Shown here: positions 25,055 through 38,300 of the stretch, piece by piece
Layout of the letters: the number at the start of each line of letters is the position of its first letter
Numbering within the stretch: the first letter of the stretch is position 1
Origin: Cyathus striatus
Taxonomy: Eukaryota; Basidiomycota; Agaricomycetes; Agaricales; Nidulariaceae
DNA length: 64,000 nucleotides
Assembly (NCBI GenBank): GCA_025738555.1
Contig: JAOVFP010000008.1
Coordinates: 1,736,001 to 1,800,000 of the forward strand
Reading direction: 5' to 3'
Notes under the pieces: model-generated
What the model was told of the DNA's origin: nothing
Database searches by the model: none
Seen by the model: the letters and a program-made list of their open reading frames with translations, nothing else
Translations under genes and position numbers: made by a program

Positions 25055-25825
25055 ATGTTGAAGCTTTCAGTTTCCTTACCAAAGTTGTACAACAGCGAGC
25101 GTATACAAGAGCGTTCAGTCGTCTCTCAGTTTCTGGAACGAAATACTGGCTGCTCATAGACACGTATGCAATACCACTTATCTGAATCTAGTAAATCAAC
25201 GTAGCATCAGAATCGTCGTCTTCAAACACCACCTCCAAGTATCATGATGAACAAACGGTGGTACTCACAGGAACCTCCACAGATACTACCCGATATGTTC
25301 GTGGAAGCTCTAGAGAACACTGCATTGGCACCGTGGCGATTTAATATGTCACCTGAGCCGGAAGGTAGAATGAAAAGAGCGCACAGTTTGCTCTGGCAAG
25401 TCTTCTTTTACATCTGTTGTAGACAGCCGCAACAAGACCCAATGTCACTTAAACAGTTCCTTGAGGTACACTTCCTATTTACTCCTTCCTACATAACCAT
25501 CCTAACCATAACCTCCACATTAAAGGAATTCGCATCTGCTCCAGCCCCACCTGGTTCAGAAATGGGTCGCACACGCATAGCAATCGCACGAATCCTCGAA
25601 TTGGTGGTACTTAACATGTCCTCCGTCCCCATGTCGTCGCCCCTCCGAAAAAAGCACCCACAGCTTTTCACCACCTATGGCGCGTTATTGAGTCTGCATG
25701 ATGTCCATTTGAAAAATTGTGATGGGAAAGTGAAGGATTGGGAAGGATTCTGGACTCGTGTTGAGCCTGTTCTTGTGCAGCTTGCCTTTTTGCTTGACGC
25801 TGGAGGGTTTGAAGACAATATGTGA
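25055..25825 (+). CDS. Small paralogue A of unrecognised family; 5' exon frameshifted
   Basis: The body is clear: from about 25240 through 25465, then 25526-25825, with a 60-bp intron (25466-25525) that happens to be open. Conserved segments shared with the copy at 27508 are RWYSQE, ALENTA-APW, RMKRAHSLLWQV, SSVPMSSPLR and ALLSLHDVHL. The first exon (25055-25163) also matches the paralogue, but 10 bases present there are missing after the eighth codon. The ATG at 25055 is therefore out of frame with the conserved presequence-like part. Translation might begin at 25244, giving a form without the basic leader. Splicing 25163 to 25240 restores frame downstream of the lesion. Function unknown. 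Confidence 0.6.
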
Positions 25826-26370
25826 TCAGGAGAACTGGTTCTTGCTTTTAAGGCTGGCTTTATGCCGTGTAGTTGTATAGTTGTTGCTTTTCTGCTTTAT
25901 CTACATTTCCCAGCCAATTAGATCGTGCTCGGCATGTCATTCAGTTAAAACTTCTTTAAAATACCAACACTGTATCTACGTAACGATGTGTTCCGCCTCA
26001 GGCGTCTGGGTTCTGACCATCATATCGACGATATTCTCAGCAATCACACAATTGGTTTGGTAGTTTATGGTTCGGATTTAAAAATGAGCATGGTATTGCA
26101 AAATTTCCTCAAAACCTCTGTTATAATATTTTAAAATCAGATCATATACCTTCCGATGCACTAGGGATCCATAACTTCAGTCTTTCGTTCAACTTGCACG
26201 CGTCCCTTGGGTTCTAGAAAACATTGTAGAGCAGATCGTGAAGATAATACTAGTTATATACATGTAAGATAAAAATTATACAGGAAGTATGGTAGAGAAT
26301 AATATGTACTTAGTGGAAAAGCTATATAAAGAAAAGTAAAAAAAATAACTGTAGTATAGCTTGCAAAACG
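25826..26370. other. Tail-to-tail spacer
   Basis: AT-rich, 545 bp, between the 3' ends of paralogue A and the minus-strand SAP-like gene; nothing coding is seen. Confidence 0.55.
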
Positions 26371-27165
26371 TTAATGAGGCACCACAATTGGAGGTAGTAT
26401 AATAGGATAGTATGCAGTCATATAGGAATAAGGATGTACGATTTCTACATAAGAGACCGGATAGTACACTTGAGGGTGCAATAGAGTCCAGAGGGCAGGC
26501 TGAAGAACTTGAACTGGATTTGGATGTATTTCCGGTGCAGGAAGAACTTGAGGGGCGTACGGAGGCTGCACGACAGCAACGACATTCTCTCGTGGGCGTC
26601 GAGACCGATTGAACAAACCAACATACCGAGCATCATCACGAAGATCAGGGAATTGCTCAAAATGCCTCTCAATACGCGCCAGTATCGCATCTTTAACCCC
26701 CTCCACAGACAATCCCAATGCATAAGCGATATCTCGAAGCTCTCCCTTCCGTTTCTGTCCTAGTCCGCCTACGAAAGGCTTGTTAGGATCACGCTGAGTA
26801 CGCTTGAGTCTCCGTTTAGCTTCAACAGCCTCTAGCTTGATCTTGATCTTTTGCTTCCGTTTAAGATCCTTTATTTCGTCTGAAGCCAGCATGTAATGTG
26901 TTCGTAGATGTTGAACTTGTGACTCTAGTTGATCAATTCGATCTAGGAGCTTTGAAGTCCTATCACTGTGGTCTCCTTGAGGTGTCTTCTTTTTCCGAGC
27001 CCTTGGGCCGCTGGTGTAGAAGTGGGGTGTTGGAATAGCGGGTAGTGGGGGTAGGGCAATGAAATCGGAGTCAAGGTGGGGTGTAGCGCTGTGTACTGTC
27101 GCCGCTGCAGAATCTGCTGGGGTGCTAGATGAGGGATTTGGATAAAGGCTCGAGAGTGCGGCCAT
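26371..27165 (-). CDS. Coiled-coil protein with SAP-like motif
   Basis: Single-exon gene of 264 residues. A Pro/Ser/Ala-rich N-terminus is followed by a basic patch (RARKKK), a heptad-like coiled coil (about 72-125, starting LLDRIDQLESQVQHLR), then KRKGELRDIAYALGLSVEG and VKDAILARI at about 140-165. That fits the SAP helix-extension-helix pattern, Leu-rich with a central Gly, known for binding DNA or RNA in chromatin proteins. The C-terminus is Pro/Tyr/Val-rich. A role in nucleic-acid binding is inferred from the motif alone. It is divergently placed to paralogue B with a shared 342-bp promoter region. Confidence 0.75.
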   Translation of the reverse strand: MAALSSLYPNPSSSTPADSAAATVHSATPHLDSDFIALPPLPAIPTPHFYTSGPRARKKKTPQGDHSDRTSKLLDRIDQLESQVQHLRTHYMLASDEIKDLKRKQKIKIKLEAVEAKRRLKRTQRDPNKPFVGGLGQKRKGELRDIAYALGLSVEGVKDAILARIERHFEQFPDLRDDARYVGLFNRSRRPRENVVAVVQPPYAPQVLPAPEIHPNPVQVLQPALWTLLHPQVYYPVSYVEIVHPYSYMTAYYPIILPPIVVPH

Positions 27166-27507
27166 GTTTCAATGGAGAGATTAGACTGCGTGAAGAGTGA
27201 AGCGAGTGGTTCGAAGCACGAAAGGCTTTCTATTAGTTTCAAGTTTCAGCGCGACTTTAAGCGGGGATTTAAATTCGACGCGTTCTCAATTGGACCCGGT
27301 CACAGCCAGTCACTCGGAGTCAATTTCCGAGCTTATACGCGACGCGCTTATTTGTTCGTGTTGTAGGAAAACGCACGTGCCACTTCAGTTCAGGGTCATT
27401 GGATTTGACATTTGATTTGATTCATCCTCGTCGTTTGCTCGTCGCCGTCGCCGTCGTCGAGCTCCCAATAACATCCCTTTCAAACCTCTTTACAAAAATA
27501 CTATAAA
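27166..27507. promoter_or_regulatory. Bidirectional promoter region with CACGTG box
   Basis: Divergent 5' ends of the SAP-like gene and paralogue B lie 342 bp apart. It contains a CACGTGCC element (about 27373-27380) that is also found upstream of paralogue A (about 24887), together with a shared pyrimidine-rich 'aa.ctctttacaaa' just before each ATG. The shared motif suggests a common bHLH-type regulator. Confidence 0.45.
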
Positions 27508-28367
27508 ATGTTAAAGTATTCAACCTTACCGCGTCTCTCCAAAGTCCTACAACAACAAGCATGCACACGTACTCTCACTCGTCTCTCAGTTTCCGGACCG
27601 AAAGCTCTGGCTGTACACAGACCACTCGTAAGCCATACCAATGTTCTTCTGCACCTATCTCACAACGAGAAAACTATCTATCTCTCCAGGCACGACAAAG
27701 TATCGTTAACAACCGATGGTACTCGCAAGAGAACGCGTCATCAAAAGCTCCAGAAGCAGAACCCACAGCGCAAGCAGAAACCACAGAACAACCCGACTCA
27801 TCCACCCAAAAGCTCAACGAAATACCCTCCGAACGATTCGTCCAAGTCCTCGAAAACACCGCATCGGCACCATGGCTCTCGCAAATCCCATCCGAGCAGG
27901 ATGATAGATTGAAAAGAGCATATACGTTACTTTTCCAGGTCATATTGTACCTCGGTAGACCGCAAGAGCCAGAAGCGGCTCAACAGTTCCTTGTCGTGCG
28001 TCCCTTCTTCCCCCCTCCTTCCTAAGCATTCTAACCACCCCAAAACAAGGCATTCGAATCAGCCCCTGTCTCGCCTGAATCGGAAATCGGCCGCGCACGT
28101 AGGGCAGTAGCGATGATTCTCCAAGCGATGATACAAGATATATCCTCCATCCCCATGTCCTCACCCCTCCGCGCGGCGCACTCAGAGCTATTTGCTGTAT
28201 TCGGCGCGTTGTTGCCGTTGCATGATGTGCATCTCGCAACGCGCGAAGGGGAAGTAGCGGACTGGGCAGAATTCTGGGGACGCGCACAGCCTATCCTTTT
28301 ACAGCTTGCTATGAAGCTTGATGAGGATGGGTATGGGTTGAAGTTGGAAGATGAGCAGGAGAACTAA
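27508..28367 (+). CDS. Small paralogue B of unrecognised family, possible mitochondrial leader
   Basis: Exons 27508-27627, 27690-27995 and 28050-28367, all phase 0, encode 247 residues. The N-terminus (about 40 residues) is rich in Arg, Lys, Leu, Ser and Thr and lacks acids, as in a mitochondrial presequence; NNRWYSQE follows. The body matches paralogue A from RWYSQ to the C-terminus, including SSIPMSSPLR and LLPLHDVHL. It is helical in appearance with no catalytic motif I recognise. The third exon begins after an AAG acceptor. The intact leader here against the broken leader in A suggests B is the functional member of the pair. Confidence 0.8.
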
Positions 28368-28680
28368 TTTAGTTTGTGCGTTGTTGGCTTATTGCCATGG
28401 ATGGTTCTACAGACCTATCACTTGTATCAGTACGAAATATTGCTTTAATTGACCTACGTCTTGCTTTATCCATGTGCCCCTCGCTGACGTTTCATAGTGA
28501 ACCACTGGTACTTCGTGCTAATACTCACAGTCATCTACGCAATCGTCATCGCACTTTGTAATCAATTCATTCTGTGGCTTCAAGACCGGTCGATAGGGTA
28601 CGTGTTCACACTGAATCTTCAATTTGAACTACGACTAATCCCCATTCCCATCCAGGCCTCTTATTTACCAACATCGAACA

Positions 28681-31389
28681 ATGCCATCCTCATACCAAAC
28701 CAACCAACAATCGCTGGACCAAGAGAAAGACCAAGAAAAACCAGAAGAAATCATAATACAACACCCGGCCCCCCTCGAAACAGTAGAAGAACCTCCACAC
28801 AGCACACCATCTCCCCAATCCCGGTCCCAACACCACCAACGATCATCCATCGAAAGCGCACGTACCTACCCAACCCCATTCCCGCGCCGCCAAAACTACG
28901 CCCCACGCACCTCGTTCACTTCAGCTCCACAACGACAAGGTCCAAAACGACGAATATCTCTGCAGAATGTCCACTCGTACCCCGACGAACCGTATAGTCT
29001 ACGACACGTGTTCTCGATGCATAGCGTGCGCGATGCGCTGAGTGAAGTGACTACCACCTCGACATCGACGTACCCCCTTCGTCGGCCGTCACCCACTGAT
29101 GAGCAGGAGGACGAGACGCCTGAGATGAGGGCGGAGGAGGAAGCTGTTAATCATGGGTTTCCTCCTGATGTGCTTGTTGTAGATTGGGAGGAGGGGGATA
29201 TGCAGAATCCGAAGAAGTATGTTTTTTTTGTGGATTGTGGGTATTCGTTGATGGTGTTGTTTACAGTTGGTCGAAGCACAAGAAATGGAGGATCGCAATT
29301 ATAGTATCGCTGTTCACTTTTGTGTCTCCTCTTGCGTCGGCTATGATTGCTCCTGCAAGCAAGAAGCTCGGACATGATTTTGGAATTACGAGCGAGTCGG
29401 TGCTCGCTATGACTACTAGTATATTCGTTTTAGGGTTTGGTACGTCCGTCTTCTCTACCTTAAAGACTTAAAGCATGGTCACTGACGGTTCGTTAGCCTT
29501 TGGTCCTTTCGTCAGTCTCGCAAGTTTCGGGTTCGAGGTACGCACTGATAGGGAGTAGTTGTTAGGCCCTCTGAGCGAGATATACGGTCGAGCAAAGGTT
29601 CTCCAGCTATCTAACCTCGTTTTCCTAGGTCTGCCTCATCCTTCCTCCTCTTACTGCCATTTAACACCCTCCAGCTTTCAACACAGGTTGCGGGTTCGCC
29701 AAATCCACAACTCAAATCATGGTATTTCGGTTTCTGGCTGGAGTAGCTGGAGGAGCTCCGCTGTCTGTACGTTTTGCTTATCCTCCTGAGTCTTGCTTCG
29801 ACTGGGTTGATTGTTCGTAGATTGGTGGAGGCGTGTTGTCGGATATGTTTACGCCTGAAACGCGTGGGCAGGCTGTGGCTATTTATTCGTTGATGCCGAT
29901 GCTTGGCCCTGTAGGTTCTTTCTTTGTTGTTTAGGTTGGTCGTACTGACGTGGTGTAGGTTGTAGGACCCATCGCTGGAGCGTGGTATGCTTTCACGTCT
30001 CATATTTCGCTACTCATATTCTCATCGATGATTTAGGATCGCGCAAAAGACAACGTGGAGATGGGTGGTAAGCCCCTTCTAAACCAAAGGTATACATTAA
30101 GAAATCATTGCGAACAGTACTGGTCCAGCTCGCTCATCGACCTCCCGATCCAAGCTCTGGGAATCCTCTTCCTCAGAGAAAGTGAGCCTACGATACTAAT
30201 ACTCAGCTTACTAACCCCAGGCAGCATTTGCCCCCCTGCTTCTATCCATCCGCGCGAAAAGGATTCGGTCGAGGGTCGACCCAGAGAAGGATGGATATAC
30301 GAGGGTGATGACGGTGTATGATAAGCAGGATAGAAGGTACTCTCCCATTATGCGCCAAGTACATACTTTTCAGCACTAATGAAATACGGCACAGCTGGAA
30401 ATCAATCTTCAAAACAGCCCTCTCCCGCCCCCTACGATTCTTCGCAACAGAATCAATCGTACAACTCTTCGGGCTGTACATGGCATTCGTTTACGGACTG
30501 ATGTATTGCACGTTCTTTCTCTCCCAGCTTCCCCCTATTCACACTAATATTGCATAAGAAAGTGTTTCTAGTGACCATCCCTCATATTTTCCAGGAGACG
30601 TACGGGGAGCGCGTAGGCGTCGCTGGGCTGCATTATATTGCTCTTGGTATCGGGTTGACTGGGACTTCGCAGATCAATTCAAGGATGTACGATAAGATAT
30701 ATGCGCATCTCAAAAACAAATATGGGACGCAGGGGAGGCCGGAGTTTCGATTGCGTCAGTTTGTGTTTTGCTTTTGTTGCTCTATAGTGGGTTGATGTGA
30801 ATGTAGCTTCGATGATCCCCGGGACGTTCCTTCTCCCTATTGGCATCCTCATCACTGGATGGACAGCGGAGTGCAAGACACATTGGATCGGGGTTGATAT
30901 TGTACGACCCCACCATCATCTAAGATCTTACACTGATAAGGGGATATTGTAGGGTATCGGCTTGGTAGGAGCAGGCATAGTCCTAAACATGCAAACCATT
31001 CAAATCTACATCATTGATGCGTTTACACTCTACTCTGCCTCCGGTTCGTCTATCCTTTTCTTTGTCTCTTTCTCTCCACTGTATGCACGTCGTCTTGGTA
31101 ACCACACATTCTCCAGCTCTAGCTGCCGTAAACTTTCTACGCGCAGTCTTTGGCTTCTCGTTCCCCCTCTTCTCGGAGTACATGTATAAAAAGCTCGGGT
31201 TTGGGAAGGGTGACACGATCTTAGCTGCATGTGCGATTGTTATTGGATGTCCTGCGTGAGCCTCTTGTTTCTGGGTGTAAGACGCGGCTGATGTGTGCTT
31301 GTAGACCTTGGGTGTTTTGGAAATACGGCCAACGGATTAGAGAGAGAAGTAGATATACGAGGGGAAGACAGGCGCAAGGGGATAGGTAG
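28681..31389 (+). CDS. MFS drug/polyamine:H+ antiporter (DHA1 type)
   Basis: Sixteen exons in continuous phase (28681-29216, 29267-29439, 29497-29510, 29559-29628, 29675-29766, 29821-29910, 29959-29984, 30037-30067, 30118-30181, 30225-30336, 30395-30507, 30563-30754, 30807-30901, 30953-31043, 31117-31255, 31305-31389) give 640 residues. A disordered, acidic cytosolic N-terminus (about 1-178) precedes the hallmark NPKNWSKHKKW, then about 12 membrane helices. LGPLSEIYGR (243-252), the GGGVLSDMFTPETRGQA loop, MLGPVVGPIAGAW and WRWVYW are classic for the fungal TPO/FLR-like exporters in the plasma membrane. Oddities: a 14-nt exon 3, a 43-bp intron 9, and an intron (30508-30562) whose best donor is GC rather than GT. 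No stop or frameshift is needed, so it is probably functional. Substrate unknown. Confidence 0.9.
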
Positions 31390-31399
31390 ATGTGAATGT

Positions 31400-31963
31400 A
31401 TTCAATAGTAATATAATACAAAGAGTTGTTCCGTGGTGCGATGGTATCTGAGTATAATAAGTATTGTACATCAGATATTTCCCAAACCATCCTTCCCAAT
31501 TAGCCACTTCTGTCCCCCGACCATCTATACGCTTATCGTATAGACCACCTTCAACCATATCATAAGAAAGGAAAGTTTCGTGTGCTCCTTGCTGAACGGG
31601 GACACAGGGATGTAATACCAAGGATTACGCCTTGAACGATACACACTCCGATGCTTGTTGATATCAGAGGTACGTGACGAATCTCTAAGGAAGAACGTCC
31701 GAAACATCGTCCTTCACCACCTCCAGTTTTACCCCGTAGTACGATTCCTCTTCCGTCTTTTACCACTGCCGGTCAATTGGGCGTAAAGACACCATTTCAA
31801 GCTCCTTCTGCCCGATATCCGTCTACCAGCACTTAAGATACGGCAGTCAAGCCTCACAGTGAATACTGCTTGCCTCCCCAAGTGGGTAGCACGTCCAGGC
31901 TTCTGCCAGAGACCTATGCACTATTTCTTCCATTAGGTAGGGTAGCCACTAGGGTCGCATTGT
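31400..31963 (-). pseudogene. Probable 3' part of a host gene cut by the retrotransposon
   Basis: The minus strand holds coding-like stretches, for example the frame at 31337-31621 with DMVEGGLYDKRIDGRG and VANWEGWFGKYLMYNTYY, in CpG-containing sequence that ends exactly at the left LTR. It is continued by equally coding-like minus-strand sequence to the right of the composite element (47717-48330). I do not recognise the product and could not build a complete exon model. It overlaps nothing else but is tail-to-tail with the MFS gene. Confidence 0.35.
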
Positions 31964-32130
31964 TGTAAGGGTAAAGGTGTGCTTGACACCTAAACAAGGA
32001 AATTGAATGCGAGTCGGTCGAACGTCCGTTCTTCCTGCGGCGTTCTAAGGTGTCAAGAAAGGGAGGGTAAATTTCACTGAGTTGTCTGAAAGTAGATACA
32101 GGTAATTTATAGTCGGGAAGAAAAGAACAT
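31964..32130 (-). repeat. Left LTR, first segment (167 bp)
   Basis: Identical to 47433-47599 of the intact right LTR; it ends where the Helitron begins. Confidence 0.95.
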
Positions 32131-32369
32131 TCCCACTAACTTTAGTTAGTAGGGTTATGGGGACCGAAATTCAGAAATTTTTGGCAGTAAATTTCATGCT
32201 GTGCAGTTGAGTTTGAATATTTTCGGCATTTCCCCCATTTTCACCTTTGTGTGACCCGTTTCAGCCTTTCATTTCTTTCGCGTCATATATATATCTCGTG
32301 TCTCTTGTTTTGCTCGCTGTCCCTTTGCTCCTTTATTCCCCCCCCCCCCAAACCCCCTCGTATTAAACC

Positions 32370-35300
32370 ATGTCCGTTCTTCTTAACGGTGTTATAGTCG
32401 CTGCAATATACGATGCCCAGGCAATAGGGAACTCTATGTCTCTGTCAACTGCCACTACCTCTGGCCTACCGTCGCAACTGGGGATTCATACTGTTGAGGT
32501 TTATGTTACGACAACAATTGGACTGCTAGCTTGTTGCATTAATGTATGTGTGCAATCGGAACATGATACGTGCCTCCGTTTAGGTCGTTCGTGGTACGCC
32601 AATTGTCGAGGAGGTCTCTCGACAAATGTTTATCTTATTTTCCCAAACTTTCCTCTCAACGCTCCAATGGAGTTGCTCAGTAAGTGTTTGTTTTGTAGTA
32701 AATTGTAAGGATTAGTAACAGTTTGTGCAGATTCGCGTCCTGTCATACGCATCCCTCCTCTATCGTCTCTCAATGGTACTTCTGCAGGACCTGGTGAGTA
32801 TGTTACCGCGAACCCTTCTACCCTGTGTACACCTTCGACGTTTCAACTTGTTCATGTCTTGGGTCCTTCATTTTATATTGCTGACCTATTTTCTTGCACC
32901 CGTGCAGATATTGTTGGTTTATTAATGGCCCATTCTATCTATGATGTTGATGTTAATAATGTTAATGATTTTGAAAGCCGTCTATTGATACTTCGTCACA
33001 TTTTTGGTGGTGAATGTTTTACGGGTGTTAAGGGCCCTTTCTGTCATTTGGTTGCTGATCACTTTCCTGGCAATAATCAACTATGTGATTTCTTTCTTAC
33101 GTGTGTAATACATTCTTCAGTTTCATCTCAGTGTTTGGCTGAGGTCTGTGCTGTTTTTGATATAAGTGTACCTGGTACGGAGTTGCATCGTCCTCGTGTC
33201 CATCATCTTTTGAGTATGTTTTGTTATCGTTTCAAACCACCTCCATCCTCTGTGTTTACATCAATTACTGATTTTTTTAATAATTTGGACCGCCTTCGAA
33301 AACCTGATCTTGAAGAGTTTGCGTCACGACATGGCTTGCCAGTTTTGTATGACTCGTCTAACCTTGAGGATTTACGAGTTGCAATTACCAATCATCTGTC
33401 GACTGGATCATGTGCTTCCTCTCAGTTGTTGATGTGTACACAATTTCGTGCTGACCTGTTTTCTTCACATTATGCTGCAGAGTTGCATTCCAGCTCTGTA
33501 TCTCTTTTACAGTTACAGGTTCTTGATAACATTGTGTCTTCTATAAATTATGTTCCTTTGCGCAGATTGTTGAATGTTTTACATATTGATTTTTCTGGTG
33601 TTGGCTCAAGTTCAAATCTTCGACAACTTCGTGTATACCTGAAGAAATTTTTAACACATCTCCACAGGGATATTAACAGTGGTAATGCAATGGATATCAT
33701 TGACAACCAAGAGGCAGCCTTGAAATCAATACGGGATTCCTGGCCTCAACTGCTCAGTACTGAAAAAAAAATGGATCTCATTAATCAATTTCGTAGAAAC
33801 ACAGATTCTGATGCCCTTTCCCTTAATGTTTGTGCCTCCTGCTCAAGTTCATACTTCAAATGTAATGGTTCAACTGTTTGTGGCCGTGACATAAACTTGG
33901 ATAATCTTCGTGTACCTTCTTGTAATCAACCTCCACTCTCTTTGGTACCTTTACCTTTCACTGAAGGACCCTTGAAGGATTATTTGCTTGATCCTCGGGG
34001 TGTTGAAGAATCTGAAAGTCCATATTTATTGAAATTAAATTTATGTAAAGAATGCTACGGAAAATTAAAAAATGGTAAGACACCTCCACTGTCACTAGCA
34101 AACCATAATTATGTTGGCCCTTTACCCAAAGAACTTCAGGATCTAACTATTGTGGAGGAATCTATGATTGCACGTTGCCGTGCTAAAGTTTGTGTAATAC
34201 AACTTCGAGAAACTAACCAAAATCTTGACATTCCTAGTGCCCAGCGTGGTGTTAAGGGTCATGTTATTATATATCCTCAAAAAACATCGAAATTGGAGAA
34301 TATTCTCCCTATTCCTATTGAGGATGTGGTCACACCAATTTGTGTATTATTTATTGGGTCCTCAGCTCCCTCACGGGAATGGTTACGAAGTAAAGCAAAA
34401 CCACTGCTGGTTAGACATGAAAAGGTCCGAAAAGCTCTTGATTGGCTAAAAGCTCACAATCCTTTGTATTCTGACATAGTGATTAATTATGACAGGTTGG
34501 CCGGGTTTGAATCTGAAATATTGCCACCTATCCATGTTGAGCATATTCAATCAACTGAGAGTGCAGAAATTTTGACTGCAGGTTATGCCAACTTGGGAAA
34601 TGACGATAATAATCATACTGAGACTCCGGCATCTCCAAACACTGAATCACCAATAGACCTCTTTCAGAGTGTAGTTATCACTGATGTTGATGCCAATGCT
34701 CCAGCTCATGAGCTGCGTGCTGCCGCCCTTAGACATTTTAAAATGCGAGGAAAATCTTATTTACAATTACCACATGATCCCAAACCTGTGAATGAATTTA
34801 ATAACCCTGCACTACTCCCTATGATATACCCCACACTTTTTCCTTATGGCATTGGTGGTCCTGAAAGTTCTAGAAGACCTGTTCCTTTATCTTTTCAGCG
34901 ACATATTAAGCACTTCTTGAACCTTGCTGATCGTCAATTTCAGGAACATTATTCATTTATTTTTACAGCTTTTAATATCATTCAAAGACGGAAGGCTCTT
35001 CTTTACACCAGTCTAAAGGTTAAAAAATCAAGTTTTGATTGGGTCGCAGCTACATTTGCCTCTGTCTCACCAGAGGCAATTCATACTGTCTCTGAGCGTG
35101 TGGCAAAGGGTGATTATAAAACTAGTTCATCTGCTGAGGAAAAAAAGGTTATGGATCTAATGCAGCAAATAAGAACTGTTACTGCAGCTGTTCCAGGATC
35201 TGCTGCTAGTCGTGTAACCATGAGAAATGAGATTCGTGCATTGGTTGTTGAAAAAGGTCTTCCAACGTTCTATGTAACAATTAATCCTGCTGATGTATAC

Positions 35301-38300
35301 AATCCCATTGTTAGATTATTGGCAGGTGATTCAGAGGCTGCTGTTAATGATTTGTTATCTGACAATCACTACAACTATTGGACCCAAGCTACTTTAATTG
35401 CTCGTAACCCTGTTCTTGCCTCACAATTTTTTAATTTATGCATGAAACAATTCATTACTACATTATTAGGTTATAAACCTTGTCGTGGTATAAATACTAA
35501 TGAAGGTGTTTTTGGTGTTACCAAGGCATACTATGGCTGTGTTGAGGCTCAAGGCCGTGGTTCGCTTCATTGTCATTTTGTAGTTTGGATTGAGGGAGCT
35601 TTAAATCCTGAGCAATTGAAGGATCGAATTCAAAAGCAAGGAGACATTGAATTTCATGACAGATTGCTAGCATTCCTTGATGACACTATATCAAACAGTA
35701 TTCCCCCTGATCCATGCCCAGATTTATCTATTCCCTCATCCTTGCACCACCCATGTTCTGTTAATGGTATTGCACAGGGAGAGCTGTCCTCTGATGAATA
35801 CAGTAATTTGAAACAAAAAGACTTGCATTTTTTGGTTCAACAGTGTCAAATGCATGCCCATTCTGCAACCTGCTATAAATATTGGAGACCCGGTGAGGTA
35901 AAGGAATGCCGCTTTGGTCTGGGGAAAGGAGAGAAAATAGATTGCAGCTTTGTTAATGATGATACAGGTGAGATTTGTCTGCGTTGCCTTGATGTTTTTG
36001 TGAATAACTTTAATGCTACTGTTATCGAATCTATCCGTTCTAACATGGATATTAAATTCATACTCTCTGGACCTGCCGCAAAGGCTGTTTTTTTCTATAT
36101 CTGTGATTACATATCTAAGACTCAGTTAAAAACTCATGTCGCATTTGCTGCCTTGGAACTTGCGGTTAAGAAACTTGATGAATACGTTCCTGAGGATGAT
36201 GATTTACAAATACGTGCAAAGAAATTGCTGCAGAAGTGTGCGTATGCTATGCTTTCTCATCAAGAGCTTTCTGCACAGCAAGTGGCCTCCTATCTTATGG
36301 ATTTTGAGGATCATTTTACAAGTCATAGCTTTCGTAATTTATACTGGACATCCTTTGAACATTATATTGAATCACAGTTACCTTCTCCAGAATGTTACAC
36401 TTCAAGTTCCGTAAACTCTCCACAATCTCAAGATAGTTCTATCAGTCATGGATCCAAAGGGTCAACTTCAAATATCAATGTTAATGATACTGCTGGTGAA
36501 CGTGGTAGCAATGATGTGGACATTAACTCTGATGTACATAGTATTTCATCGGATGATGTTGACTTGGAGGATTTAAGCAATGATGACAGTAATGCAGATG
36601 TTTCGGTGCATGTTAATCATACTGGATCTCTGACTGCCACAGTGTCCAAGGTATCAGATTATGTTTTTAGAGGTTCGCAGCTCCAACACTTGTGTCTCTG
36701 GGATTTTGTATCTCGCATTGATAAAATCATGTTGAAGACTAGTCTATGTAATACCTCAGATACTACACAACCACATACTGCTTCTGATACCAACATCCCT
36801 CAGTGTAATGCAAATTCAGATGAGGAATTGGATGTAGAACAACAATTTACCAGTTGCAAGAGAGGTCGCAAACCTCGTCAACATGTAAAGTTTCTATCTG
36901 AGCATCCTGAACACCTTACAAACATGGCTTTGTTGCGTGAACCAGGATCATATTTTGTTCCCGTACCTTGTGGACCTTCTATTCCAAGGCGTGACAAAAA
37001 GGATAGTGTGAGTCGTCATGCCCGCCTGATGCTGATTCTCTTTAAGCCTTGGAGATCTGTGAGTGACCTGCGCGATGATAACCAGTCATGGCTAGAATCC
37101 TATTCATCCTTTTATTCTTCTTGTGGGGAGCAAGCTGTTCAGGCCATCGATAACATGCAAGTGCTTCATGAATGTAAAGACAGCAGGGATGACCATTTTG
37201 CCACCATGCAAAAAAATCGAGCAGTTCTGAAATCAACGGAATCTAGTCATCCACATACCAGTGATGATTTCATAGGTGAAGATGTAAGTGAGGAGGTCAT
37301 ACTTGATCATTTGGAATCTATCGGGGATTGCTCTAGCCATAAAATTGATGTTCTCCGGATGAATGCCTTCAACTGTGTTCAGCATGCTATTGCCGGCGGT
37401 CTTTTTGTATCTGTACCTGACAGTCATACACTACCCTCACTCAAGAACAACCTGTCTCTTACTCAGGTTATTGCTAACTCGTTTGATTCTATAGTCATTG
37501 ACTCCAAACAGGAAGATATTTGGCGGAAAGCTTATGATGACCGACGCGACGCCTGGAAACAGCTATCAAACTTTTGTGATAATCCACCAATGGCTGGTAC
37601 ACAATCTGATTTCATCCCTACTAGTATTGCACTGCACTCAGCATTCTCACTAGAACCTGAAATTATTGAGCCAGCCACTGAAGGTTCACATCCACTACAA
37701 TCATCTCATTTTATGCAATCTCATTATGACGATACAGGTAGTCCTCAATTAGCTGCAGTTGCTTGTATGTCATCCGAATTTTCTCTTAACATTGAACAAA
37801 ATAGAGCATTTACCATTGTTGCCAACCATAGTTTGTCCCGAGGTTCAAAGCAATTACGGATGTACCTTGGTGGTCAGGGAGGCACTGGAAAATCCCAAAT
37901 CATAAACTGTCTTCGTCAATTTTTTATTCGCAGAGACCAGAAGCGTAGATTTCGACTTGCCTCGTTCACTGGTGTGGCTGCTCAGAACATCTTGGGAATG
38001 ACCCTTCATGCCGCATTGAGCCTTCATCTAACCTCCCGAAAAGGTTCTTTGGATAAAACACGTCGAGATCTTGTAGCAATGTGGGAAGGTGTGGATTATT
38101 TGTTCATTGACGAAGTTTCCATGATAGGATGCTCCCTGCTCGTTCAGATCAATGAGGCTCTAATTATCGCAAAGGGTAACACCTCACCATTTGGTGGCAT
38201 TAACATAATATTCGCAGGTGATTTTGCCCAGCTCCCACCAGTTGCTCAAACAAGATTATTCAGTAATATTGAAACTTCTAAACGTCAGCATGCCTCCAAG

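Noticed and set aside
32544..32583. A GT...AG pair that would make a 40-bp intron in the Helitron Rep-helicase 5' exon
   Set aside because: Removing it breaks the frame with the following exons, whereas reading through keeps phase to the Rep domain.
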